Origin: Actinomycetota bacterium
GTDB lineage: Bacteria > Actinomycetota > Thermoleophilia > Gaiellales > Gaiellaceae
Direction: 5' to 3'
Assembly (NCBI GenBank): GCA_013811645.1
Contig: JACCUU010000253.1
Coordinates: forward strand, 1-8,356
Length of the DNA stretch: 8,356 nucleotides
In this document: piece after piece, positions 1 to 5,758 of the stretch
How positions within the stretch are numbered: position 1 is the first letter of the stretch
Layout: every line of letters starts with the position of its first letter
Made by a program: the position numbers and the translations under genes
Notes under the pieces: model-generated
Database searches by the model: none
Seen by the model: the letters and a program-made list of their open reading frames with translations, nothing else
Told to the model about the DNA's origin: nothing

Positions 1-844
1 CCACTCGCGCGCCCGCCTCGATCACAGCGCCCGGGCCGACGTAGACGGGAGGCACCAGCCGCGCCCCGGAATGAACCTCGGCACTCGCATCGATCAGCGT
101 GAAATCGGAGCCGAGGGCATCCCCGACGTCCGTCTGGAACGATCGCTCGAGGACGTCACGGTGCGCCTGCAGATAGGACTCGGGCGTCCCGACGTCGAGC
201 CAGTACCCGCCAAGGGCGATACCGAACACGGTCCCGTCCTCGGCTAGACGCGGGAAGACCTCGCGCTCGATCGAGACGGCGCGGCCCTCCGGAACGAGCT
301 CCAGCACCTCCGGCTCGAGAACGTAGAGGCCGGCGTTGATGAGATCGGTGTCGATGTCCTCGGGACGAGGTTTCTCGAGGAAGCTCTCGACCCTCCCGTC
401 AGCGGCAATACGTACGAGCCCGTACCGACTGGGGTCGGCCACCGGGGTGAGCAAGATCGTCGCCTTCGCACCGGTGGAGCGGTGGAAGCGGACGAGCTCG
501 GTGAGATCGGCTTCGCGGAGCGAGTCGCCGTTCAGCGCAAAGAAGCTGCTCTCGAGACCGCGCGCGGCAAACCCGATGGCGCCGCCCGTACCAAGCGGCT
601 CCGGCTCGATCGCATACTCGAGCGAGAGTCTGCCGTATCCCTCGCCGAATGCAGCCCCGATCTGATCCGGCAGGTAGCCGCACGAGACGATCCCCTCCTG
701 CACCCCGAAGCGGGCCAGATGCTCGAACGTGTAGGCGAGCAGCGGCCGATCGACGAGCGGGAGCATGTCCTTCCTCGTCCGGTCGGTCAGCGGTCGGAGC
801 CGCGTGCCCTGTCCACCGACGAGGATGACCGCCGGGAGGCTCAT
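1..844 (-). CDS. Sugar-1-phosphate nucleotidyltransferase (GDP-mannose pyrophosphorylase-like), C-terminus off the left edge
   Basis: This enzyme joins a sugar-1-phosphate to an NTP to make an NDP-sugar in the cytoplasm. The ATG at 844-842 opens a frame with no stop for 281 codons to the left edge. Residues 10-20 carry the nucleotide-binding signature GGQGTRLRPLT, followed by KDMLP (25-29). Further family landmarks are LGTGGA (84-89), NGD (105-107, metal/nucleotide), EKP (157-159), NAG (170-172) and WLDVGTPESY (215-224). From about residue 252 the pattern SAEVHSGARLVPPVYVGPGAVI looks like the start of a left-handed beta-helix (hexapeptide repeat) domain, cut by the window edge. The fold is NTP_transferase. 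The exact sugar (mannose-1-P or glucose-1-P) cannot be fixed from the sequence, but the arrangement is closest to mannose-1-phosphate guanylyltransferase-like proteins and unlike GalU. The start overlaps the ugd stop by 4 bp (ATGA) and has a good ribosome binding site, so the two are probably co-translated. Confidence 0.9.
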   Translation of the reverse strand, partial: MSLPAVILVGGQGTRLRPLTDRTRKDMLPLVDRPLLAYTFEHLARFGVQEGIVSCGYLPDQIGAAFGEGYGRLSLEYAIEPEPLGTGGAIGFAARGLESSFFALNGDSLREADLTELVRFHRSTGAKATILLTPVADPSRYGLVRIAADGRVESFLEKPRPEDIDTDLINAGLYVLEPEVLELVPEGRAVSIEREVFPRLAEDGTVFGIALGGYWLDVGTPESYLQAHRDVLERSFQTDVGDALGSDFTLIDASAEVHSGARLVPPVYVGPGAVIEAGARV

Positions 845-2118
845 GGGCCACCTCGGCCGATGCCCTCGTACTCGAAGTCGAGCGCGCGGAGCTCCGTGGG
901 ATCGAGCATGTTGCGCCCGTCGACCACGAGCCTGTTGCGCATCCGCGCGCCAGCAGCAGCCCAGTCGAGCTCACGAAGCTCTGGCCATTCGGTCACGATG
1001 ACTGCGGCATCCGCTCCCTCGAGCGCGTCGAGCGCCGAGCCCGCGATCTCCACTCCGTCGAGCTGGCCCGTTGCGTCCGCTACAGGGTCCCACGCGCTCA
1101 CCTCGGCCCCTTCCGCCTGTAGGCGGCCTGCGAGAACGAGGCTCGGCGCCTCGCGCATGTCGTCCGTGCCAGGTTTGAAGGCGAGCCCGAGGAGCGCGAT
1201 CTTCTTTCCTCGCAGCGAGCCGAGCCGCCGTTCCAGCTTGCCGACCACGCGGCGCTTCTGGAGCTCGTTGACCTCGATCACCGCGTTCAAGAGCTGGAAG
1301 CTGTACCCCGAGTTGGCGGCGAGCTGCTTCAAGGCGAGCGAATCCTTCGGAAAGCACGAGCCGCCGAAGCCGATGCCCGCCCGCAGGAAGGAGGGGCCGA
1401 TTCGGTGATCGAGCCCGATTCCCTCGGCGACGGTGAGGACGTCCGCACCGGTCGCTTCGCAGACGTTCGCGATCTCGTTGATGAACGAGATCCGCGTGAC
1501 GAGCGCTGCATTCGCCGCAAGCTTGATCATCTCGGCGGATGCGACGTCGGAACGGACGACCGGAGCTTCGATGCCCTCGTGCAGCCGTTCCACGGTGTCG
1601 CCATCCACAGAATCGAACGAGCCGATCACGATCCGGTCGGGGTGCATGAAGTCACGGACGGCCGTGCCCTCGGCGGTGAACTCCGGATTCGAGACGTAGC
1701 CGACGTTCTCGAGCCCGCGCTCGTCCAGCCGGTGACGGACGGTCCGCCCCGTTCCGACCGGGACGGTGCTCTTCATGGCCAGGACGACCCTCCGCTCGAC
1801 GTGCGGCAGCTCGTCGACGACCGTCCACACCGCGGTCAGGTCGGCGTCGCCGGAACGGGTCGGCGGCGTGCCTACGGCGACGTAGATGACATCGGCCGCT
1901 TCGAGAGCCTCTTCCACTTCGGTCGTAAACGCCAGCCGTTCGCCGTTCTTCTCGATCAGCTCGGCTAGCCCCTCCTCGTGGATCGGCACATCACCGTCTC
2001 GCAACGCGTCGATCTTCTCCGAGACGATGTCGCGAACCACGACGTGGTGTCCGAGATCGGCCATGCAGGCGCCGGTGACGAGACCGACGTAACCCGCGCC
2101 GAAGACCGCTACCCGCAC
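841..2118 (-). CDS. ugd: UDP-glucose 6-dehydrogenase
   Basis: This cytoplasmic enzyme oxidises UDP-glucose to UDP-glucuronate with two NAD+, giving an acidic sugar donor for capsule or wall polysaccharide. It is 425 residues long, normal for the family. The N-terminal Rossmann domain starts with GAGYVGL (7-13). MKSTVPVGTG (115-124) and NPEF (144-147) follow. K199 in EMIKLAANA is the expected catalytic lysine, C255 in GGSCFPKD (252-259) is the catalytic thiohemiacetal cysteine, and GLAFKPGTDDMREAP (311-325) is the UDP-binding C-terminal domain signature. All key residues are present. The start is GTG (2118-2116); a weak GGGAAG lies upstream and no better in-frame start was seen. One small oddity is NPEFTAEG, where relatives usually have FL(R/K)EG. 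The stop overlaps the downstream nucleotidyltransferase start. UDP-N-acetyl-mannosamine or GDP-mannose dehydrogenases are related alternatives, but these motifs fit UDP-glucose best. Confidence 0.93.
   Translation of the reverse strand: MRVAVFGAGYVGLVTGACMADLGHHVVVRDIVSEKIDALRDGDVPIHEEGLAELIEKNGERLAFTTEVEEALEAADVIYVAVGTPPTRSGDADLTAVWTVVDELPHVERRVVLAMKSTVPVGTGRTVRHRLDERGLENVGYVSNPEFTAEGTAVRDFMHPDRIVIGSFDSVDGDTVERLHEGIEAPVVRSDVASAEMIKLAANAALVTRISFINEIANVCEATGADVLTVAEGIGLDHRIGPSFLRAGIGFGGSCFPKDSLALKQLAANSGYSFQLLNAVIEVNELQKRRVVGKLERRLGSLRGKKIALLGLAFKPGTDDMREAPSLVLAGRLQAEGAEVSAWDPVADATGQLDGVEIAGSALDALEGADAAVIVTEWPELRELDWAAAGARMRNRLVVDGRNMLDPTELRALDFEYEGIGRGGP
848..854 (-). promoter_or_regulatory. 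Shine-Dalgarno site for the nucleotidyltransferase
   Basis: On the minus strand GAGGTGG lies inside the end of ugd, with three bases before the ATG at 844. It is the clearest ribosome binding site in the window and supports the start that overlaps the ugd stop. Most other starts here have weak or absent sites. Confidence 0.6.
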
Positions 2119-2135
2119 GGGTGCTTCCCGTCGTG

Positions 2136-2149
2136 AACACGGTCGTGTT
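2136..2149. promoter_or_regulatory. Palindrome upstream of ugd, possible operator
   Basis: AACACGGTCGTGTT is a perfect inverted repeat: 6-bp arms, 2-bp spacer. It ends 17 bases upstream of the ugd GTG start. Its position and symmetry would suit a dimeric repressor or a small leader hairpin. It overlaps a motif that recurs upstream of the LCP gene. No regulator is identifiable, so the function is inference. Confidence 0.3.
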
Positions 2150-2155
2150 TCGCCG
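2141..2155 (-). repeat. Shared upstream motif, copy 1 (before ugd)
   Basis: On the minus strand this reads CGGCGAAACACGACC. It matches the segment upstream of the LCP gene at 4275-4289 (CGGCGAAACACGGCC) at 14 of 15 positions, in the same orientation relative to the following gene. It lies 22 bases before the ugd start. It could be a common regulator site or promoter element; chance cannot be excluded in GC-rich DNA. Confidence 0.3.
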
Positions 2156-2186
2156 GCGAGAACCGAGCGGGCCTAGGACGCAGGGA

Positions 2187-2212
2187 GGGCCAATACTGGA
2201 AAATATTGGCCC
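2187..2212. repeat. Perfect inverted repeat in the LCP-ugd gap (hairpin or operator)
   Basis: The arms GGGCCAATA (2187-2195) and TATTGGCCC (2204-2212) are perfectly complementary over 9 bp around an 8-base loop CTGGAAAA. The inner part is an AT-rich island in otherwise GC-rich DNA. It sits 73 bases past the LCP stop and 68 bases before the ugd start. No T-tract follows on either strand, so it is not a classic intrinsic terminator. It may be a T-less terminator, a leader hairpin of ugd or a protein-binding site. Confidence 0.5.
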
Positions 2213-2245
2213 GACTGAGGACGACGGCATGCGACGCGTTCGCAG

Positions 2246-2260
2246 CCGCGCGAAGCGCGG
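2246..2260 (-). terminator. Candidate T-less terminator hairpin after the LCP gene
   Basis: CCGCGC (2246-2251) and GCGCGG (2255-2260) form a perfect 6-bp all-GC stem with a 3-base loop (TTC on the minus strand). The stem begins 25 bases after the LCP stop codon. No U-run follows. The placement suits an I-shaped terminator of the kind proposed for high-GC actinobacteria, but such stems also arise by chance at this base composition. Confidence 0.35.
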
Positions 2261-2285
2261 GCGTGTTCGCGGCGGGGAGCACTAG

Positions 2286-4220
2286 CTACTTCCCTCTCGC
2301 CAGCGGCTTCAGGCCCTTGGCGATCGCGAGCATCGTCTCGTTGGAGAGCCGGTCGAGCAACGAGTTGACCACCCAGTAGCGGGCGTGCTTCGTGCGCAGG
2401 ACGACCATGTGCAGCTTCGGGCCGTCGAAGTAGAGGTCGTAGATGCGTCCCTTGATCCGCCGCGTCAGGCTCTTGTCCGCGAGCAGCGGGGCGTCGTCCC
2501 AGTCCGTCATCTGCACTCCCCAGTACTCGTTAGAGCCCATGCTGTAGACGAGCCGCACTGCCTTGTGCTTCTCGTCGGGGTCGATCCAGTACATGCGAAC
2601 GGGCATCGTCGAGTCCGTCCACGAGCTCCGCTCGATCACCGTCGGAACCATCAGCGGGAACGGCACACGGGAGCGGCGCTCGCGCAGGAGGTCTCGGGAC
2701 GCGCTGGGCGCGAAGACGACGTTCGCTTTCTCGCGCCGCGGAGTCTGGTCGATCGCAGCTGCCGCCAGAGTCCCGTGGAAGGTCTGACCGACGACGACGG
2801 TGAGCATCGCGCCGTTCGCAAGCCGGGAGATCTCCGCTGGAAGGCGCTTGGTCTCGGCCGAGGCGAACAGGTTGGTCACCTTCTCGGCGGCCTCGCGCGC
2901 CCCCTTCACCTTGCCGGCGTAGTAGACCTGCGTCCGGAAGTAGTCGAACCGAGGGGCGTTGGCAGGGAGTCCGCTGGGAGGAGTCAGGACCTGGTAGCCG
3001 CGCTCGCCGAGCTGGAAACCGGCCGTCGAAGCCGAGCCCGCAACTCCGTTCCCGTTCAACACGGTCACCGTCGTATCGCGAGGCGCCCGCACGCGCTGCT
3101 TCGACTTCTCGCCCAGCGCCACGGCGGTCGCCTTCTCGGAGGACTGCACGTCAGGGTGCGTGAAGGTGCGAAGAGCGCGGGAGACGTTCGACGAGTCCGT
3201 CGTCAGCTCGAAGTCGCCTTCGAATCCTTCGATGCGCGACTGGAACACCCGCCCACGCGGTAGGCCGTAGGCGAACAGCGCATAGGACAGCACGGTGCGG
3301 CCGCTCACATCCGATCCGCCGCCCTGCGCGACCTCGACGTTCTTCGTGATCGTGTTGACGACCTTGAGCATCGCGATCGGCGCGAAGCTCTCCTTGACCT
3401 GGCTCTTGAACGCCCTCACGAACTGCTGCTGGCGCGCGACCCGGTAGAGGTCCGAGTCCGTGTGGCGGTACCGGACGTAGTCGAGCGCTCGACGCCCGGT
3501 CAGCTGCTGGTAGCCGGGCTTGAGGTTGATCGTCGCGTAGCCGGACGGGCCGCCGCGATCGTTGAAGTAGCGGCGGTCGACGTCGATCCAGGCGCCGCCG
3601 AGCTTGTCCACGATCTGACGGAACCCGCGGAAGTTGACCGTGATCAGGTAGTTGACCTCGAGCCCCGTGAGCGCCTTCACGGTCTGGAGCGAGCCCTGAG
3701 GCCCGCACTCCTGATACGCAGAGTTGATCCGGCCGGAGAACGGCGCGAGGCCGGGGCAGCGGATCTCGACGCGCATGTCGCGCGGGAACGAGAGCAGGGA
3801 GATCGAGTCGGTGTCCGGATCGGCGCGGACGAGCATCATCGTGTCCGAACGCGAGGGCGCGCCCTCGCCGTCCGAGACGCGATGGTCATAACCGATGACC
3901 AACGCGACTGCGGGTTGCCCCGGCAGCGGCACGGCAAGCTTCTGGGCAGCGCGCTTGACAGCGGGGGTATTCGCCGCGATGTCCCCGACTCGCTCGTGGA
4001 ACGAGAGATAGACGCCGCCGGCGACACCGGAGGCGAGAACGAGCGAAGCGACTCCCAGCCACACGGCGATCTGGCCGATGACGCCCAGGCGCGTCCGGTG
4101 CCCCGGCGGCGGCTGGCGGTAGACGGCGACGGGGGACGACGCGCCGGGAGGGAGAACGGGGATCCCGTTTCCGTTCTGCGCCGCGGCGCGCCCCAGACCT
4201 CGCTTCAGAGTAGTTCGCAT
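2286..4220 (-). CDS. LytR-CpsA-Psr (LCP) family glycopolymer transferase with LytR_C and an extra C-terminal domain
   Basis: LCP proteins are membrane-anchored enzymes acting outside the cytoplasmic membrane; they move teichoic acid, arabinogalactan or capsule chains from a polyprenyl-phosphate carrier onto peptidoglycan. This one has 644 residues, long for the family. A basic, proline-rich cytoplasmic N-terminus (1-45) leads into one transmembrane helix (about 46-72). The LCP domain (about 105-275) shows RSDTMM (124-129), SFPRDMRV (144-151), NSAY (166-169), GG.W.DVDR (208-216) and YVRYRH (248-253) with R260 and R263 after it, the expected arginine and aspartate pyrophosphate-binding set. Residues about 383-480 (TVTVLNGNGVAGSA onward) match a LytR_C domain. 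Residues about 495-644 form a further domain with WVVN and LSNETMLAIAKGL motifs that I cannot assign firmly. The start is ATG with only a weak GAGGG about 15 bases upstream. ugd follows on the same strand after 167 bases, which fits a role in anchoring envelope polysaccharide. The actual polymer is unknown. Confidence 0.9.
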   Translation of the reverse strand: MRTTLKRGLGRAAAQNGNGIPVLPPGASSPVAVYRQPPPGHRTRLGVIGQIAVWLGVASLVLASGVAGGVYLSFHERVGDIAANTPAVKRAAQKLAVPLPGQPAVALVIGYDHRVSDGEGAPSRSDTMMLVRADPDTDSISLLSFPRDMRVEIRCPGLAPFSGRINSAYQECGPQGSLQTVKALTGLEVNYLITVNFRGFRQIVDKLGGAWIDVDRRYFNDRGGPSGYATINLKPGYQQLTGRRALDYVRYRHTDSDLYRVARQQQFVRAFKSQVKESFAPIAMLKVVNTITKNVEVAQGGGSDVSGRTVLSYALFAYGLPRGRVFQSRIEGFEGDFELTTDSSNVSRALRTFTHPDVQSSEKATAVALGEKSKQRVRAPRDTTVTVLNGNGVAGSASTAGFQLGERGYQVLTPPSGLPANAPRFDYFRTQVYYAGKVKGAREAAEKVTNLFASAETKRLPAEISRLANGAMLTVVVGQTFHGTLAAAAIDQTPRREKANVVFAPSASRDLLRERRSRVPFPLMVPTVIERSSWTDSTMPVRMYWIDPDEKHKAVRLVYSMGSNEYWGVQMTDWDDAPLLADKSLTRRIKGRIYDLYFDGPKLHMVVLRTKHARYWVVNSLLDRLSNETMLAIAKGLKPLARGK

Positions 4221-4323
4221 GACAGCCGACGAGCGCCCTCCAGGCGCCCGTCATCCCAGGATAGCCGAGCCACAGGCCGTGTTTCGCCGTTCGACCGCGC
4301 CTTCCCTACCCTCGTCGAGCTCC
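4221..4323 (-). promoter_or_regulatory. LCP upstream region with a possible -10 element
   Basis: This 103-base gap lies between the hisC stop and the LCP start. On the minus strand TATCCT (4263-4258) resembles a -10 hexamer, which would put transcription start about 30 bases before the ATG. No convincing -35 is visible 17 bases upstream (CGAAAC, part of the shared motif at 4275-4289). A small stem, GCGCC (4233-4237) with GGCGC (4243-4247), lies in the would-be leader. The gap is large enough for the LCP gene to have its own promoter. Confidence 0.2.
4275..4289 (-). repeat. Shared upstream motif, copy 2 (before the LCP gene)
   Basis: On the minus strand this reads CGGCGAAACACGGCC, matching 2141-2155 upstream of ugd at 14 of 15 bases in the same orientation. 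It lies 54 bases before the LCP start, against 22 bases for copy 1. This copy lacks the palindromic second half seen at ugd, so symmetric operator function is not shared. Confidence 0.3.
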
Positions 4324-5463
4324 TCAGGAAGCAGGCCGCGCGAAGACCGCGGGCGCGACCGCGTCCAGCGCGTCGGCGAGGAAGGCGATGTCCTCGGGCC
4401 TGCCGACGGTGATCCTGAGCGCGTCAGGAGCCCCAAAGGAGCCAAGAGGGCGAACGATGACGCCCTGACGGAGCAAGGCGTCGTTGAGAGCGACGGCGTC
4501 CGCCGCCCTGACGAAGAGGAAGTTTGCGACCGCAGGCCCCACCGGATCGAGGCCACGTTCGCGGAGAGTGGCAGCGAGTATTGCCATCGACTCGCGATTG
4601 GTGATCCGGCGGCGAGCGAGCTCATCGTCGTCCGCGAGGCTTGCGAGCGCGGCCTCCTGGCCGACGGAGCTCACGTCGAACGCACGCCGAACCTTTCCGA
4701 TCGCTGCGATCACGTCCGCGGGACCGACGCCGTAGCCGACGCGCAGGCCCGCCAGACCGAAGATCTTGGAGAAGGTTCTCAGCACGAGCACGTTCGAGCC
4801 CGCCTTCTGAAACTCCTCGATCGCGTCCGGGTAATCGGGATCCTCGACGTACTCGAAGTACGCCTGGTCGACGACGGTGAGCACATGCGGCGGGACGTCG
4901 GCGAAGTACGCCTCGAGCTCCGTGCGACTGTTGGTGGTCCCGGTCGGGTTGTTCGGGGCCGAGATGAAGACGAGCTTCGTGCGGGGGGTGATCGCTGCCA
5001 GGATGGCCTCGAGATCGAAGCGATCGTCTCGCAACGGGACACGGACGGGGACGCCGCCGAGCTTGAGGGTGTCGAGGACGTAGCTCGGGAACGAGGGCCA
5101 GCCGGTGACGGCCTCGTCGCCCGGATCGAGCGCGATCATGGTCAGGTACCCGATCACGGCATCCGCGCCCGAGCAAACCGTCACGTTCTCGAAATCCACA
5201 CCGTGCCGCTCTGCGAGCGCGTGCCCAAGGCGCCAGGAACCCCCGTCCGGATAGCGGTTGAGGTCGAGCGAGGCACGCGCCATCGCCTCCTGGGCAGCCG
5301 GAAACGGCCCGAACGGACCCTCGTTGGACGCGAGCTTGACGACGTGCTCGAGGCCATGCTCGCGCTGAACTTCCTCGACGGGCTTTCCGGGCTCGTACGG
5401 AACGAGTTCGGCTACGGCACGGCGGATCACCGACGGATCGATGTCGCCGAGCCGACGACTCAC
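4324..5463 (-). CDS. hisC: Histidinol-phosphate aminotransferase-like PLP enzyme
   Basis: This fold-type I (class I/II) aminotransferase of 379 residues is of the HisC group. The family swaps the amino group between glutamate and imidazole-acetol phosphate in histidine synthesis; some members instead act on aromatic 2-oxo acids. Visible landmarks are KLASNEGPFGPFP (43-55, substrate and cofactor region), RYPDG (70-74), CSGADAVI (97-104, phosphate binding), NNPTGT (171-176), D199 and Y202 in VDQAYFEY, the Schiff-base lysine K233 in RTFSKIFGLAGLRVGYG, and R350 in LRITVG for the substrate carboxylate. All catalytic residues are present. The start is GTG (5463-5461), overlapping the stop of the small membrane-protein gene by 4 bp (GTGA), so translation is likely coupled. 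No other his gene is nearby, so histidinol phosphate versus an aromatic substrate cannot be settled from context. Confidence 0.88.
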   Translation of the reverse strand: MSRRLGDIDPSVIRRAVAELVPYEPGKPVEEVQREHGLEHVVKLASNEGPFGPFPAAQEAMARASLDLNRYPDGGSWRLGHALAERHGVDFENVTVCSGADAVIGYLTMIALDPGDEAVTGWPSFPSYVLDTLKLGGVPVRVPLRDDRFDLEAILAAITPRTKLVFISAPNNPTGTTNSRTELEAYFADVPPHVLTVVDQAYFEYVEDPDYPDAIEEFQKAGSNVLVLRTFSKIFGLAGLRVGYGVGPADVIAAIGKVRRAFDVSSVGQEAALASLADDDELARRRITNRESMAILAATLRERGLDPVGPAVANFLFVRAADAVALNDALLRQGVIVRPLGSFGAPDALRITVGRPEDIAFLADALDAVAPAVFARPAS

Positions 5464-5729
5464 GTTGCCGGGAGAGGCTCCGAGACCGTGGCGGACGGTT
5501 CGCTGACGACATGGCCGCCCTCGACCACCGTGTCCGCATGTTCTCCCGCGTCGTCGCGGTGACGGCGAACGAGCACCGCCAGCCCTGCCAGGATGCCTGC
5601 CGACACAACTCCGAGACCGACGTACAGCGCGATCCTCGCCGTACTCCGACGACGCTGCTTCCGGCGACGCTCGAGCACCTTGAGCACGGTGTACCCGAAT
5701 ACCGCGTTTCTTCTGTTGATGACGCTCAT
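5460..5729 (-). CDS. Small one-helix membrane protein, function unknown
   Basis: This is an 89-residue protein I cannot name. It has a short N-terminal segment (RRNAVFGYTVLKVLE, about 6-20), an intensely basic patch (RRRKQRRR, 21-28), one predicted transmembrane helix (about 32-54, ARIALYVGLGVVSAGILAGL onward), another basic stretch (RRHR, 55-58) and an acidic, Ser/Thr/Val-rich tail (59-89). The charge pattern suggests the N-terminus is cytoplasmic; the tail side is less certain because both flanks are basic. There is no cleavable signal peptide. The gene starts 29 bases after the lpd stop and its TGA overlaps the hisC GTG, so it is sandwiched in an operon-like run. The clean packing, and the helix with sensible flanks, support a real gene rather than a chance frame. 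No clear ribosome binding site is visible before the ATG. Confidence 0.75.
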   Translation of the reverse strand: MSVINRRNAVFGYTVLKVLERRRKQRRRSTARIALYVGLGVVSAGILAGLAVLVRRHRDDAGEHADTVVEGGHVVSEPSATVSEPLPAT

Positions 5730-5758
5730 GGAGACAGGCTAACCGATCCGGGCAGGCC

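Noticed and set aside
399..974. 191-codon minus-strand frame over the nucleotidyltransferase
   Set aside because: Wrong frame: the frame from 844 carries GGQGTRLRPLT, NGD and WLDVGT, so this is a shadow.
482..1408. 308-codon plus-strand frame antisense to the nucleotidyltransferase and ugd
   Set aside because: Ser/Arg/Pro-rich with no motif, and it spans the overlap of two clear minus-strand genes.
2187..2212. Classic rho-independent terminator
   Set aside because: The stem is strong but no T-run follows on either strand, so I list it only as an inverted repeat of unknown role.
3462..4412. 316-codon plus-strand frame antisense to the LCP gene
   Set aside because: No domain and Arg/Asp/Val-rich; it crosses the LCP start and the intergenic gap without any signal.
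4219..5562. 447-codon open frame on the plus strand covering hisC
   Set aside because: Longer than hisC itself but low-complexity in character (Arg/Asp/Glu/Val-rich), no recognisable domain, and fully antisense to a gene with all HisC motifs. It is a product of GC-saturated codon positions.
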